The translations under genes and the position numbers were made by a program. A stretch of 64,000 nt of DNA from the NCBI RefSeq assembly GCF_001414055.1, contig NZ_CP013002.1:3472001-3536000 (forward strand), in the 5' to 3' direction. The notes under the pieces were generated by a model. The model was not told where the DNA came from. It saw only the letters and a list, made by a program, of their open reading frames with translations, and did not search any database. The stretch comes from Caulobacter henricii (lineage in GTDB: Bacteria; Pseudomonadota; Alphaproteobacteria; Caulobacterales; Caulobacteraceae). Below are positions 10,934 to 21,228 of this stretch, piece after piece (position 1 is the first letter of the stretch; the number at the start of each line of letters is the position of its first letter).

Positions 10934-12880
10934 CTACTGGCCCTTGGCCGAACCCAGCACCTTCTGCAGGAACTGGGTCTCGACCTCCCGGCGACGGTCG
11001 TTGTTGACCTTCTTGCGGAAGCCGTGGCCCTCGTCCTTGAACTGAACGTACCAGGTCTCGACGCCCTTCCCGCGCAGCTTGGCGACGATCTGGTCGGACT
11101 CGGACTTGGGCACGCGCGGATCGTTCCAGCCCTGCATGACCAGCATCGGCTTGGTGATCTTGTGGACGTTGTTCATCGGCGAGATCACCTCGAAGACCTT
11201 CAGCATCTTCGGGTCGCGCTCGTCGCCATATTCGGCGCGGCGCAGGTCGCGCCGGTAGGCTTCGGTGTTCTGCAGGAACGAGACGAAGTTGGAGATGCCG
11301 AACAGCTCGATCCCGCCGGCCATCCGGTCGGAATAGTGGGTCATGACCGCCAACGACATGTAGCCGCCGTACGAGCCGCCGCTGACCACAACCCGGCTCG
11401 GGTCGAGATCCGGCTGGGTCTTGATCCAGTCCAGCAGGGCGCCGATGTCCTTGACCGAGTCCTCACGCTTTTCGGCGTTGTCGAGGTTCAGATAGGTCTT
11501 GCCGTAGCCGGTGGAGCCCCGAACATTGGGGATGATGACCGCCGCGCCCAGCTCGGCGACGGCGTGTTGGCTGAACGTGTTGAACGTCGGCCGCGACTGC
11601 CCTTCCGGGCCGCCGTGGATGTCGATGACCACCGGCGCCTTGCGTCCTTCGGAAAGGTTTGGCTTGTAGATGAAGGCCGGGATGGATCGCTTGTCGAAGG
11701 ACGGGTAGCGAACCAGTTCCGGTGTCACCAGGGCCTTGGGGTCCAGGCCGCCCAGCTCCGACGCCGTCCAGCGCTCGAGCTTGCCGTCGGGGGCGTCCCA
11801 GCTCCAGCTCCACGCATCGCTGGCGGCGGTCGGGGTCGCGAGGCTGAAACCCAACTTGGTGCCATCCGGAGAGAAGGCCAAGCCGCTGACCACGCCGGCT
11901 GGAATGGGCGGTTGAGGGAGGCTCCGGCGGGTCAGGTGGTCGCGGACAAACAGCTTGGAATAGCCGTCCTCGTTGACGGCATAGGCCAGCATCTTGCCGT
12001 CGTCGGAGAGCGTGAACGCTTCGACGTCCCAAACCCGGTCGCCCGAGAACTGCTTGGCGCCGGTAGCCAGGTCAAGCACCACGATACGCATGACCTCCGA
12101 GCCCTCGTCGGACAGCATCATCACGCTCTTGCCGTCCGGCGTGAACCGCCCTCCGGCATAGGCGATCTTGTCTTTGCTGGGATTGAGCAGCGTCAGTTTG
12201 CCGGTCGCCACGTCGAGCAGCCAGCGCTTGGACTCGCGGATCGAATAGTAGCGACCTAGCAGCACGGTCTTCCCGTCGGGCGACACAGCCTCGGGCGACA
12301 TGGCGCCCTCGCCCTTCAGGATCACCCTTGCTCCGCCCGGGGCGGCAGGATCGCGCATCAGAATTTCGGCGTCGCCTGACCCCCTGGTGGTGCGCGACCA
12401 CACCAGCACCGAGCCGTCCTTCGACCAGGCCGGCGAGCCGTTGCGCGTGCCGGTTTCGGTGAGCTGGGTCTCCTTGCCGTCGGCGCTCCGCACGAACAAC
12501 TGGAACCACTCGTCGCCGCCGGTGTCCTTGGAGAACAGCACGTCGCCGTTCGGCAGGGTGTGGACGCCGGTGACTGGCTCGTCGTGGAAGGTCAGCTGGG
12601 CGCGGTCAGCGCCCGGCGCGGCCACCTTGTGCAACTGGTTGGTGTTGGCGAAGCGGGTGGTGATGAGCATGCCGCCGTCCGCCGCCCAGTCCTGGAAACC
12701 GGCCGCGCGGACATTCTGATAGCGGTTCAGCCCGGCCCGGATCGACGGCGCGGCGACCGGCACGTTCTCAAGGATCTGATTGCCGATCTCACGGCGGTCA
12801 ACCGGGGCGGTCTGTGCCAGGGCCAGGGGTGCGCTGGCGCACAGGAGAAGGGCGACGAGAACAGGCAAGCGAGACGTCAC
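10934..12880 (-). CDS. Exported S9-family prolyl oligopeptidase-like peptidase
   Basis: A 648-residue serine peptidase. I start it at GTG 12880, because GGAG lies 6 bases ahead and this places a Sec signal peptide (LPVLVALLLCASAPLALAQ) at the N-terminus; a longer frame exists but would bury the signal. The N-terminal half is a WD/beta-propeller-like domain with repeated AWSKDGSVLVWSR and FTPDGKSVMMLSDEG blades. The C-terminal alpha/beta-hydrolase domain has IDIHGGPEGQSRP, the nucleophile GGSYGGYMSL, a late aspartate in GWNDPRVPKSES and the histidine in DEGHGF. It should cleave short peptides in the periplasm. Confidence 0.92.
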   Translation of the reverse strand: MTSRLPVLVALLLCASAPLALAQTAPVDRREIGNQILENVPVAAPSIRAGLNRYQNVRAAGFQDWAADGGMLITTRFANTNQLHKVAAPGADRAQLTFHDEPVTGVHTLPNGDVLFSKDTGGDEWFQLFVRSADGKETQLTETGTRNGSPAWSKDGSVLVWSRTTRGSGDAEILMRDPAAPGGARVILKGEGAMSPEAVSPDGKTVLLGRYYSIRESKRWLLDVATGKLTLLNPSKDKIAYAGGRFTPDGKSVMMLSDEGSEVMRIVVLDLATGAKQFSGDRVWDVEAFTLSDDGKMLAYAVNEDGYSKLFVRDHLTRRSLPQPPIPAGVVSGLAFSPDGTKLGFSLATPTAASDAWSWSWDAPDGKLERWTASELGGLDPKALVTPELVRYPSFDKRSIPAFIYKPNLSEGRKAPVVIDIHGGPEGQSRPTFNTFSQHAVAELGAAVIIPNVRGSTGYGKTYLNLDNAEKREDSVKDIGALLDWIKTQPDLDPSRVVVSGGSYGGYMSLAVMTHYSDRMAGGIELFGISNFVSFLQNTEAYRRDLRRAEYGDERDPKMLKVFEVISPMNNVHKITKPMLVMQGWNDPRVPKSESDQIVAKLRGKGVETWYVQFKDEGHGFRKKVNNDRRREVETQFLQKVLGSAKGQ

Positions 12881-12968
12881 GGGCGGCTCCAAGCAACACA
12901 AGACAGTGACTTTCGCGCGACGATATCTTCGCCGCAACGCTTACCTACGGACACGTCCGGATCTTGCC

Positions 12969-14741
12969 TCAATAGGCCAGAGCCACCCCGTCCTTGCGCA
13001 TCTCGGTGGCGGCGGCGTAGCGACCGGGCCAGCGTTCGATGGCCTGGTAGCCGCCATAGCCGCCGAGCTCGGTCTTCAGGCTCCAGCCCAGGGCCTCCAG
13101 ATCCTTGCGGGTCTGGGCCGGCACGCCGCTTTCCAGGTCCAGGACCGTCATGTCCTCGGCGCCGATCCCCGTCGGTTCGGACGAGCCGCCGTGATGCCAG
13201 CGGGGCGCATCGCCGGCCTCCTGCACGCCCAGGCCGAAATCGACCATGTTGCTGATGATCTGGGCCTGGCCCTGGGGCTGCATGTCGCCGCCCATCACCC
13301 CGAACGACAGCCACGGCTGGCCGTCGCGCAGGGCAAAGCCCGGGATGATCGTCTGGAACGGCCGCTTGCCTGGCGCGTAGATGTTGGGATGGCCGTCGGT
13401 CAGGGCGAACAGTTCGCCCCGGTCCTGGAACATGAAGCCCAGCCCGTCTGGCGACAGGCCCGAGCCCATGCCGCGATAGTTCGACTGGATGATCGACACC
13501 ATCATCCCGTCCCTGTCGGCCGTGGTGAAATAGGTGGTGTCGCCCCGGCTGGGGGCCTGGCCCGGATAGATCGGCGTCAGGATCCTGTCGGGCCGGATCA
13601 GCTTGGCGCGCTCGGCCGCGTAGTCCTTGGAGATCAGCCAGTCGATCGGCGACCTGTAGAAATCCTGGTCGGCATAGAACCGGGCGCGGTCCTCATAGGC
13701 CAGGCGCTTGGCCTCGACGGCGTGATGGATGGCCTGGGCCGACTGGAAACCCATGGTCTTGACGTCGAAGCGCTCAAGAATGTTCAGCAGCTGAAGGGTC
13801 GCCAGACCCTGGGTGTTGTCGCCCAGGGCGCAGACCTCGACGCCGCGATAGCCGGTCTTGTGGACCGTGGTCCAGACGGCGCGGTTGGCCGCGAGATCCG
13901 CCTTGGTCATCCAGCCGCCGATACGCTTGAAATAGGCTTCGATCGTCGCAGCGATCTCGCCCTCGTAGAACGCCCGGCCACCGCCTTCGGCGATCAGCCG
14001 GTAGGTTCGACCCAGCCGCGGGTTCCTGAAGATCTCGCCCTCCACCGGCGTCCTGCTCGTGGGAGCCCAGACGGCCTTGAAGTTCTCGACCTCTTCGATA
14101 CCGGAGGCCGGATTGGTGAAGCGGCGATAGCTGCCGGCGAGATAGAAGGCGACGTTCTGGGTGATCGGGTGGCCCTGCTCGGCATAGTCGATGGCCGGCG
14201 CGAACAGTTCGGACCACTTCAGCTTGCCATAGCGCTCGTGCATCTCGCGCCAGGCGTCGACGGTGCCCGGCACGCTGACCGAGACCGCGCCCCAGGACGG
14301 GATCTTGCCGTCCCTGGACCGCGCCCGCACGGTCTCCAGGCTGAGGCCCTTGGGCGAGCGGCCAGACCCGTTGAGGCCCATGACCTGCCGGGTCTTGGGA
14401 TCCCACAGCATCACATAGCAGTCGCCGCCGATGCCGCAGGCGATGGGTTCGACCAGGCCCAGGACCGCATTGGCGGCGATGGCCGCATCGGCGGCCGATC
14501 CCCCCTTGCGAAGCATGTCGATCGCCGCCTGGGTCGCCAGGGGATGGGCGGTCGCGGCGGCGCCGTTCATGCCCCATGCCGCCGAGCGCGAGGCAAAACT
14601 GGCTCCGGCCACACGGTCGCCGCCCTGAACGTCGGGCCGCTTCAGGTTGGGATTGGTCCCGCTGAACAGCTGTGACTGGGCCAGGGCCGGGCCGGCCATG
14701 GCGGCGGCCGGCAGGGCGGCGAGGAACGTGCGGCGGCGCAT
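12969..14741 (-). CDS. Gamma-glutamyltransferase (probable Tat substrate)
   Basis: An exported Ntn-hydrolase of 590 residues, which transfers or hydrolyses gamma-glutamyl groups of glutathione-like substrates. I choose ATG 14741 with GAGAGG ahead; it gives MRRRTFLAALPAAAMAGPA then LAQ, a twin-arginine-like signal peptide. Conserved motifs are GGSAADAAIAANAVLGL and the self-cleavage site RGDTTYFTTADRDG, where the nucleophilic threonine starts the small subunit; GSGLSPDGLGFMFQDRG follows. A second member lies at 59627, with only distant similarity and a different leader. Confidence 0.92.
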   Translation of the reverse strand: MRRRTFLAALPAAAMAGPALAQSQLFSGTNPNLKRPDVQGGDRVAGASFASRSAAWGMNGAAATAHPLATQAAIDMLRKGGSAADAAIAANAVLGLVEPIACGIGGDCYVMLWDPKTRQVMGLNGSGRSPKGLSLETVRARSRDGKIPSWGAVSVSVPGTVDAWREMHERYGKLKWSELFAPAIDYAEQGHPITQNVAFYLAGSYRRFTNPASGIEEVENFKAVWAPTSRTPVEGEIFRNPRLGRTYRLIAEGGGRAFYEGEIAATIEAYFKRIGGWMTKADLAANRAVWTTVHKTGYRGVEVCALGDNTQGLATLQLLNILERFDVKTMGFQSAQAIHHAVEAKRLAYEDRARFYADQDFYRSPIDWLISKDYAAERAKLIRPDRILTPIYPGQAPSRGDTTYFTTADRDGMMVSIIQSNYRGMGSGLSPDGLGFMFQDRGELFALTDGHPNIYAPGKRPFQTIIPGFALRDGQPWLSFGVMGGDMQPQGQAQIISNMVDFGLGVQEAGDAPRWHHGGSSEPTGIGAEDMTVLDLESGVPAQTRKDLEALGWSLKTELGGYGGYQAIERWPGRYAAATEMRKDGVALAY

Positions 14742-14802
14742 GGTGAGTCCTCTCAGCAAAACGGGTGCCCGAAGGCACCCGTCTGGTATTCGATGATGCG
14801 GA

Positions 14803-15921
14803 TCAGACCCGCAACGGCATCAGCACATATTTGACGCCCGGATCGGTCGGGTCGACCACCAGGGTCGGGCTGGCCGGGTCGGCGAAGCGGAACTCGGCGA
14901 TCGGGCCGCCGATCTGGCCGCAGACGTCGAGCAGGTAGCGGGCATTGAAGCCGATCTCGAAGGGCTCGCCGTCATAGTCGACCTCGACCTCTTCGACGGC
15001 CTGGCCGGCTTCCATGTTGCGGACGGTCAGGGTGATGCGGCCCGGCTCGATGGCCAGCTTCACCGAACGGCTCTTCTCGGCCGAGATGGTGGCGACGCGG
15101 TCGACGGCCTTGGCGAACAGGTCGTTGTCCAGGGTCAGGATCTTGGCGTTGTCGCGCGGGATGACGCGCAGATAGTCGGGGAAGGCACCGTCAATGACCT
15201 TGGAGGTCAGGGCCGCCTGGCCGAACTCGAAGCGGACCTTCTGGGCCGAAACCTGCAGGTCGACATGCTCGCCGGCCGATTCCATCAGGCGACGGGCCTC
15301 GGCGATGGTCTTGCGGGGCACGATGATGCCCGGCAGGCCGGCGGCACCCTCCGGGGCCTCCATCTCGGCCAGGGCCAGGCGGTGACCGTCGGTCGCCACG
15401 GCCCGCAGCTTGACCACGCCACCTTCGTTGACCGTGTGGATATAGAGGCCGTTCAGATAGTAGCGGGTCTCTTCGGTGGAGATCGCAAACCGGGTCTTGT
15501 CGATCAGGCGGATCAGCTCGGTGGTATCGACCGCGATGCGGCTGGAGAGGCCGTCGCTGCTCATCACCGGGAAGTCGCCGGCCGGCAGGACCGGCAGGTT
15601 GAAGCGCGAGCGGCCGGCCTGGATCACCAGACGCGGATCATCGCCGCTGAACGACAGCGACACGTCCGAGCCGTCGGGAAGCTTGCGCACGATTTCATAG
15701 AGGGTGTGGGCCGGCGCGGTGATCTGGCCGGGCACATCGATCTGGGCCAGGCCCTCGTCGATGATCTCCATGTCCAGGTCGGTAGCCGAGAAGCTCAGCG
15801 TGTCGCGGTCAGCCGACAGCAGGATGTTCGACAGGATCGGGATGGTGTTGCGGCGCTCGACGACGCTCTGCACATGCCCCAGCGCCTTCAGCAGCGCCGC
15901 CCGTTCGATCGTAAGCTTCAT
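14803..15921 (-). CDS. dnaN: DNA polymerase III beta subunit (sliding clamp)
   Basis: The 372-residue sliding clamp, with three similar clamp folds. It begins MKLTIERAALLKALGHVQSV and RRNTIPILSNILL, both typical of DnaN. It ends with KYVLMPLRV, which matches the conserved MPMR-like C-terminus. It lies between the gamma-glutamyltransferase and grpE on the same strand. The 247-base gap upstream has no gene and probably carries its promoter. Confidence 0.98.
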   Translation of the reverse strand: MKLTIERAALLKALGHVQSVVERRNTIPILSNILLSADRDTLSFSATDLDMEIIDEGLAQIDVPGQITAPAHTLYEIVRKLPDGSDVSLSFSGDDPRLVIQAGRSRFNLPVLPAGDFPVMSSDGLSSRIAVDTTELIRLIDKTRFAISTEETRYYLNGLYIHTVNEGGVVKLRAVATDGHRLALAEMEAPEGAAGLPGIIVPRKTIAEARRLMESAGEHVDLQVSAQKVRFEFGQAALTSKVIDGAFPDYLRVIPRDNAKILTLDNDLFAKAVDRVATISAEKSRSVKLAIEPGRITLTVRNMEAGQAVEEVEVDYDGEPFEIGFNARYLLDVCGQIGGPIAEFRFADPASPTLVVDPTDPGVKYVLMPLRV

Positions 15922-16168
15922 CTTCAGGTCCAGGTTCCGGTACCGCGCGCACCGAGAGAATCTCCGCGCTGTCCCGTTTTGAATGGACCGCCGACATTAG
16001 CGAAATCGTGCGCTTGGGGAAGGGGGCGGGGGGCCTTGCCGGGCCGGAAACCGCGTCAATCTTTTAAGACCAAAGCCCGGTCGGGAGCCCCCACTGTGGG
16101 CCTGGGCGCCAGGAACTCGGCCGAGGCACCCTGGTCGCGAGCCAGCGGGCCTGCGACCATCGGCGGCG

Positions 16169-16804
16169 TCAGGACTTGATGTCGACCGAACCGCCGGAAC
16201 CGTCAGCCTCCGAGCCGGCCCCGGCATAGGGATTGGCCCCGGCATTGGTCGCCGCCGGCTCGGCCGAGCCAGGCGCGGTGGAGCCCTTGGCCGCCACGGC
16301 GACCATGGCCGGACGGATCAGGCGGCCCATCAGCTCATAGCCGGCCTGCAGGAACTGGATGACACCGCCGGCGGCAACCTCGGTCGAGGGCTGCTCCATG
16401 ACCGCCTGGTGCAGGTGCGGATCGAACTTCTCGCCCTTGGCGGGCTCGATCTTTTTGAGACCATTGCGCTCGAAGGCCGCCAGCAGCTCCTTCTCGGTCA
16501 TCTCGACGCCGATGATGTAGTTGGTCACCGCCGGATCCTGCGAATCGCGCGGGCTCATCGCCGTGGCCCGCGACAGGTTGTCGGCGGCGCCCAGCAGGTC
16601 GCGGGCGAACTTCTGGATCGCATAGGCGCGGGCATCGTTCATCTCGCGCTCGGCCCGGCGCTTGGTGTTTTCCACATCGGCAGCATAGCGCAGGGCCTGG
16701 TCCTTCAGGGCCGCCACTTCCAGCTTCAGCGCCTCGATTTCCTGGGCGGCGTCCTCGCCATCCTGGATCATGATCTCTTCAACCGGCGCTTGCTCGTCGC
16801 TCAT
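16169..16804 (-). CDS. grpE: Nucleotide exchange factor GrpE
   Basis: A 211-residue co-chaperone that releases ADP from DnaK. It has the expected long N-terminal coiled coil ([20 protein letters not shown] then [13 protein letters not shown]) and the C-terminal beta domain with [11 protein letters not shown] and [19 protein letters not shown]. It starts 9 bases after the hrcA stop, so hrcA and grpE form one heat-shock operon. The C-terminal tail is rich in Gly, Ala and Ser and is probably disordered. Confidence 0.97.
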   Translation of the reverse strand: MSDEQAPVEEIMIQDGEDAAQEIEALKLEVAALKDQALRYAADVENTKRRAEREMNDARAYAIQKFARDLLGAADNLSRATAMSPRDSQDPAVTNYIIGVEMTEKELLAAFERNGLKKIEPAKGEKFDPHLHQAVMEQPSTEVAAGGVIQFLQAGYELMGRLIRPAMVAVAAKGSTAPGSAEPAATNAGANPYAGAGSEADGSGGSVDIKS

Positions 16805-16813
16805 CTCGTCGTC

Positions 16814-17878
16814 CTATCCATCCATCATCCGGCCGAGCACGCGGGCGGTATAGTCCACCAGCGGGATCACCCGGGCATAGTTCAGGCGCGTGGGGCCGAT
16901 CACGCCGATCGCGCCCAGCACCTTGCGTTGGCCCGTCATATAGGGCGCCGCGATCACGGAGGAACCCGAAAGCGAAAAGAGTCGCGTTTCGGCCCCGATG
17001 AAAATGCGCACACCCTGGGCTTCGCGGACGTCGTCGAGCAGGCCGATCAGCTGGCCCTTCTGCTCCAGATCATCGAACAGCATGCGCACGCGCTCGAGGT
17101 CCTCGCGGGCCCCGGGCTCGCCGAGCAGGTTGGCCTGGCCGCGCACGATCAGGGCCCGGGCGTCGCCCTCGCCGCCACCCCAGGCGGCCAGGCCGTCCTC
17201 GACCAGCCGCGCTGCGGTCTCGTCCAGCTGCCGGCGGGCAGTCTCAAGCTCGGCCCGGACCTCGTCCTTGGCCTCGCTGAGGGTACGGCCCCGCAGGCGG
17301 CTGTTGAGGAAGTTGGAGGCCTCCTGGAAGGCCGAGGGCGTCATGCCGGCCGCGCGCTTCATCAGCCGGTTCTCGACCGTGCCGTCCTCGAAGACCATGA
17401 CCGCCAGGGCCTGGTCGCCGCCGAGCGCCACGAACTCGACATGCTTGACCCCGCCCTCGCGGACCGGGGTGACCACGATACTGGCCCCGCCGGCCAGGCC
17501 CGACAGGATCGAGCTGGCCTCGGCCAGGGCCTCCTCGAACGAGCGGCCCCGGGCAAAAAGCCGGGCCTCGATGGCCTGACGCTCGTCCTGGCCGACATCC
17601 CCGACCTCGAGAAAGCCGTCGACGAACATCCGCAGGCCGGCATGGGTCGGCATCCGGCCGGCGCTGGTATGAGGGGCGTCGAGCAGGCCCAGCTGGGCCA
17701 GGTCCTGCATGGTGTTGCGGATCGAGGCCGGCGACAACGCCATGCCGCCGCGCGACAGGGTGCGCGAGCCCACCGGCTCGCCGGTCTCGAGATAGGCTTC
17801 CACCACCCGCTTGAAGATGTCGCGAGCCCGGGCGTCCAACTCCGTCAGACCAGGGGTGCGACCAAACAATTGCGTCAT
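16814..17878 (-). CDS. hrcA: Heat-inducible transcription repressor HrcA
   Basis: A 354-residue repressor that in other bacteria binds CIRCE operators and represses groESL. The N-terminal winged helix includes [20 protein letters not shown] and [19 protein letters not shown]; the GAF-like dimerisation region follows. It is the first gene of hrcA-grpE. No CIRCE sequence is visible in its own upstream region, in line with CIRCE acting on groESL elsewhere. Confidence 0.97.
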   Translation of the reverse strand: MTQLFGRTPGLTELDARARDIFKRVVEAYLETGEPVGSRTLSRGGMALSPASIRNTMQDLAQLGLLDAPHTSAGRMPTHAGLRMFVDGFLEVGDVGQDERQAIEARLFARGRSFEEALAEASSILSGLAGGASIVVTPVREGGVKHVEFVALGGDQALAVMVFEDGTVENRLMKRAAGMTPSAFQEASNFLNSRLRGRTLSEAKDEVRAELETARRQLDETAARLVEDGLAAWGGGEGDARALIVRGQANLLGEPGAREDLERVRMLFDDLEQKGQLIGLLDDVREAQGVRIFIGAETRLFSLSGSSVIAAPYMTGQRKVLGAIGVIGPTRLNYARVIPLVDYTARVLGRMMDG

Positions 17879-17906
17879 GGCTCTAAGCCGGAGACCTCGC
17901 GGGAGA

Positions 17907-17934
17907 CAGATAAAGCGGCGGGCGCTCTTTCAAG
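17907..17934 (-). promoter_or_regulatory. Possible sigma-32-type promoter of hrcA-grpE
   Basis: On the minus strand CTTGAAAG (17934-17927) fits the heat-shock -35 consensus, and an AT-rich CTTTATCTG lies 11-12 bases downstream at 17915-17907, about 30 bases before the hrcA start. The -10 match is loose. The position and the function of the operon support the call. Confidence 0.4.
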
Positions 17935-18010
17935 TTCCCGTCGCAGAGAGGATAAGCGGCCCCGTCCGGCATTCAAAGCCCCTCGATCTGTCCGAAACCT
18001 GGAGTTCGCC

Positions 18011-18727
<717 letters not shown>

Positions 18728-18735
18728 GATCCATG

Positions 18736-18771
18736 ACCCGCTCTCCCCGGCCCTTGCCGGGAAGAGCGGGT
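18736..18771 (+). terminator. Hairpin terminator after rph
   Basis: The stem ACCCGCTCT-CCCCGGC pairs with GCCGGG-AAGAGCGGGT around a CCTT-type loop, starting 8 bases after the rph stop. There is no clear T-run, which is common in high-GC genomes. Confidence 0.6.
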
Positions 18772-18885
18772 TGAAGGGTGACCTGCCAGCAGGCGCCGAC
18801 AGGCTGAAACACCCCCGCGTCGCCGGACCCTCTTGCCGCAGGGCGTGGCCGGCCCCAGTTTCTCCTCCTGAAGCAGGAGAGTGGA

Positions 18886-19863
18886 ATGCCTTCGCCGTTC
18901 AGGGGCTATGAGGTCGAGGCCCGGCTGCGCCCCGCCTCCGGGGCCTATGCGTTCGACCTCGACACGGCGCTGGACTCCGTGGTCGCCCTCGAGGCGCGTG
19001 TCCCGGCCGACGCCTATACCGCCGGCATTCTGGGCACCGAGCGCCTCGGCAACGGGGTGGTCATCAGCCCCAGCGGCCTGGTCCTGACCATGGCCTATCT
19101 GATCACCGAGGCGCGGGAGGTGATCCTGACCCTCAATGACGGCCGCCGGATCTCCGCCCACGTGCTGGGCTTCGACGCCCGCAGCGGCCTTGGCCTGGTC
19201 CAGGCCCTGCAGCCACTCGACCTGCCTGCCCTGCGCATCGGCTCGTCGAAGGACCTGGGGCCCGGCTCGGCCGTCATCACCGCCGGAGCCGGCGGCCGCG
19301 CCCATGCCACCGCCGCACAGGTCCTGACCCGCATGCCGTTCGCCGGCTACTGGGAATATCTGCTCGACGACGCAATCATGGCCGAGCCGGCCCACCCGCA
19401 CTGGAGCGGCGCGGCCCTGATCGGGCCCCGGGGCGACCTGGTCGGACTGGGATCCCTGACCCTGGAGACCCAGGGCCGGGACGGGGCGGCCAAGCCGATC
19501 AACATGTTCGTGCCCGCCGACCTGCTGCCGCCGATCCTCGACGACCTGGCCCGCGGCCAGCCGCCCCATCCGCCTCGCCCCTGGCTGGGGGTCTTCGCCC
19601 AGGAGATCGAGGATCATGTGGTGGTGGTCGGCCTGTCGCCGAAAGGACCGGCGGCGCGGGCCGAGCTCAAGCCGGGCGACATCCTCCTGGCGGTCGATGG
19701 CCGCGGCATCTCCGACCTGACCGAGTTCTATACCGCCCTCTGGCGTCTGGGCCCGGCCGGCGTGACCATCCCCCTGCGGGTGCTGCGCGAAGGCGACACC
19801 TTCGTCGTGGAGATCCGCTCCATGGACCGGGCGACCCTGCTGAAAAAGCCGCGCTACAACTGA
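18886..19863 (+). CDS. DegP/HtrA-like S1C protein with degenerate catalytic triad and PDZ domain
   Basis: A 325-residue protein with AGGAG before the ATG. Residues 45-210 have the trypsin-like fold of S1C proteases (GNGVVISPSGLVLT, then VLGFDARSGLGLVQAL), and residues about 215-310 form a PDZ domain (KGPAARAELKPGDILLAVDG). The catalytic His position is Tyr71 (LTMAYLI in place of LTNAHVV) and the Asp position is Gly101 (ARSGLGL in place of the usual DLAL). Ser174 is kept, but in WSGAAL, not in NSGGPL. No signal peptide is evident. It is therefore probably not a protease, and may be a peptide-binding or scaffold protein. The gene follows the rph terminator. Confidence 0.8.
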   Translation: MPSPFRGYEVEARLRPASGAYAFDLDTALDSVVALEARVPADAYTAGILGTERLGNGVVISPSGLVLTMAYLITEAREVILTLNDGRRISAHVLGFDARSGLGLVQALQPLDLPALRIGSSKDLGPGSAVITAGAGGRAHATAAQVLTRMPFAGYWEYLLDDAIMAEPAHPHWSGAALIGPRGDLVGLGSLTLETQGRDGAAKPINMFVPADLLPPILDDLARGQPPHPPRPWLGVFAQEIEDHVVVVGLSPKGPAARAELKPGDILLAVDGRGISDLTEFYTALWRLGPAGVTIPLRVLREGDTFVVEIRSMDRATLLKKPRYN

Positions 19864-19956
19864 CCGGCACCGGAAGAGGGGCGCGGCAAAGCGCCTCACC
19901 CTGCGGGACGCTGCGGTCATACTCGCGTAAACCTTGCGATGCCATAAGCTCGACCC

Positions 19957-20337
19957 ATGCGAGCCGCCGCCCGACAATCCGCCCTCTCCGAAGACCAGCG
20001 CGCCTATGCCCGCCGGCCGACCTCGCGCAAGGTCTATCTGGTCAGTGGCCGCGAGACCCTGCGCTGCGCCCTGATCGACCTGGCCGAGGGCGGGGGCCGG
20101 ATCCGGCTGCTGGGCTCAACCCTGCCCGAGGGCGACCTCTATCTGGTCGACATCCGCATGCGCCGCATCCACCTGTCACGGGTGGTCTGGCAGTCCGACC
20201 GCGAGGCCGGACTTCAGTTCGTCGACAGCGAAGCCCTTGAGCGCCCCGGCGGCGGGGTCGAAGGGGCAGCCGAGGCGGCCCTGCTGTTCGCCCGGCGCCG
20301 TGCCCGCCAGGCCGCCGTGCTCGAAACCAGCCTCTAG
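19957..20337 (+). CDS. PilZ-like domain protein
   Basis: A 126-residue soluble protein. The core looks like a PilZ domain, the common cyclic-di-GMP receptor fold: RRPTSRKVYL gives the RxxxR half-motif (20-24), and DLAEGGGRIRL gives the second motif with alanine where serine is usual (D-x-A-x-x-G, 41-46). VVWQSDREAGLQFVD matches the later strand. The C-terminal 35 residues are helical and Ala/Arg rich. c-di-GMP binding is plausible but not certain given the altered motif. It stands alone between opposing genes. Confidence 0.7.
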   Translation: MRAAARQSALSEDQRAYARRPTSRKVYLVSGRETLRCALIDLAEGGGRIRLLGSTLPEGDLYLVDIRMRRIHLSRVVWQSDREAGLQFVDSEALERPGGGVEGAAEAALLFARRRARQAAVLETSL

Positions 20338-20372
20338 AAACAGCTCGTCAAGGCCGACGGGATCGGCCGGTG

Positions 20373-20597
20373 TCAGTCGTCGCTGTCGGGTGGCCCGGCG
20401 TCGAAGGTCAGCAGATCGCCCGGCTGGCAATCCAGTTCGCGGCACAGGGCGTCCAGGGTCGAGAACCGCACCGCCCGCGCCTTGCCGGTCTTCAGGATCG
20501 ACAGGTTGGCGATGGTCACGCCGACCCGGTCGGACAGTTCAGTCAGCGACATGCGACGTTCGAGCAGGACGCGGTCGAGGTTCACGCGGACGGGCAT
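20373..20597 (-). CDS. Small XRE-family helix-turn-helix regulator (YozG type)
   Basis: A 74-residue single-domain DNA-binding protein. I start it at ATG 20597 (MPVRVNLDRVLLERRMS), with GGAGAT ahead; the longer frame upstream runs into the neighbouring gene. The helix-turn-helix is SLTELSDRVGVTIANLSILK, and LDALCRELDCQPGDLL completes the domain. This type regularly follows a DUF2975 membrane gene, as it does here (19 bases downstream of it), and the pair is probably co-transcribed. Confidence 0.85.
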   Translation of the reverse strand: MPVRVNLDRVLLERRMSLTELSDRVGVTIANLSILKTGKARAVRFSTLDALCRELDCQPGDLLTFDAGPPDSDD

Positions 20598-20616
20598 GGG
20601 ACGGGATCTCCGCGGA

Positions 20617-21150
20617 TCAGATGGTGAGTTCGGCTTCGCGACGCAGGCGGGCGCCTTCGCGGAAGATCTCGGCGAGGACGAAGACAACCAGAACCGAGAA
20701 CCAGGCGGTCAGGGTGAAGCTGTCGTCGATGACCTCGGCCTTGGGGGCCAGCCAGCGGGCCAGTCCCGAGAAGATGTAACGCCCGACCTCGAGCCCGGCC
20801 AGGATCAGGCCGATCATCCGCAGGCGCAGGACATTGTCCGGATGGAAAGGGTCGCCGGCCGTCAGGGTGACGAAGATCCGGCGCAGGCGCTCGACAATGA
20901 ACATCCAGCCGCCCAGCAGCAGGGCCCAGGCGGCCAGGGCACCGGCAAACAGCGGGCCGTCACGGCTGACGGCCTCGACCGCGTCACTGATCGGCAGAAT
21001 CTGGGCGAGTAGCTCAGGATTGAAGCTGAACAGCAGGGCGACGAGGGTGAACAGGGACAGAAGGCTGACGAAGATCCACAGCCCGACATAGATGACGTCG
21101 AGGATGATCTTCAGAAAGCTCGATACCGAACCGGGCCCCAAGGCGCGCAT
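20617..21150 (-). CDS. DUF2975 membrane protein
   Basis: A 177-residue protein with four predicted transmembrane segments (around 15-45, 67-87, 110-130 and 145-165). DPFHPDNVLRLRMIG is typical of DUF2975. Its function is unknown, but the family is linked to small XRE regulators, as here; such pairs may sense membrane or envelope changes. An upstream small membrane protein (21229) may belong to the same transcript. Confidence 0.85.
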   Translation of the reverse strand: MRALGPGSVSSFLKIILDVIYVGLWIFVSLLSLFTLVALLFSFNPELLAQILPISDAVEAVSRDGPLFAGALAAWALLLGGWMFIVERLRRIFVTLTAGDPFHPDNVLRLRMIGLILAGLEVGRYIFSGLARWLAPKAEVIDDSFTLTAWFSVLVVFVLAEIFREGARLRREAELTI

Positions 21151-21228
21151 GTTTGCCTCCCCCTCACCCTCCCCAGGGCGTCAAAGCCTGCTCCGCATCA
21201 GGGCGGAGCGTCAACCCGCCGATTGTCC

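Noticed and set aside
12780..14675. Long plus-strand frame opposite the gamma-glutamyltransferase gene
   Set aside because: Antisense shadow with repetitive composition; the minus strand encodes a complete enzyme with catalytic motifs.
17879..18010. CIRCE operator upstream of hrcA
   Set aside because: No TTAGCACTC/GAGTGCTAA inverted repeat is present in the 132-base gap.
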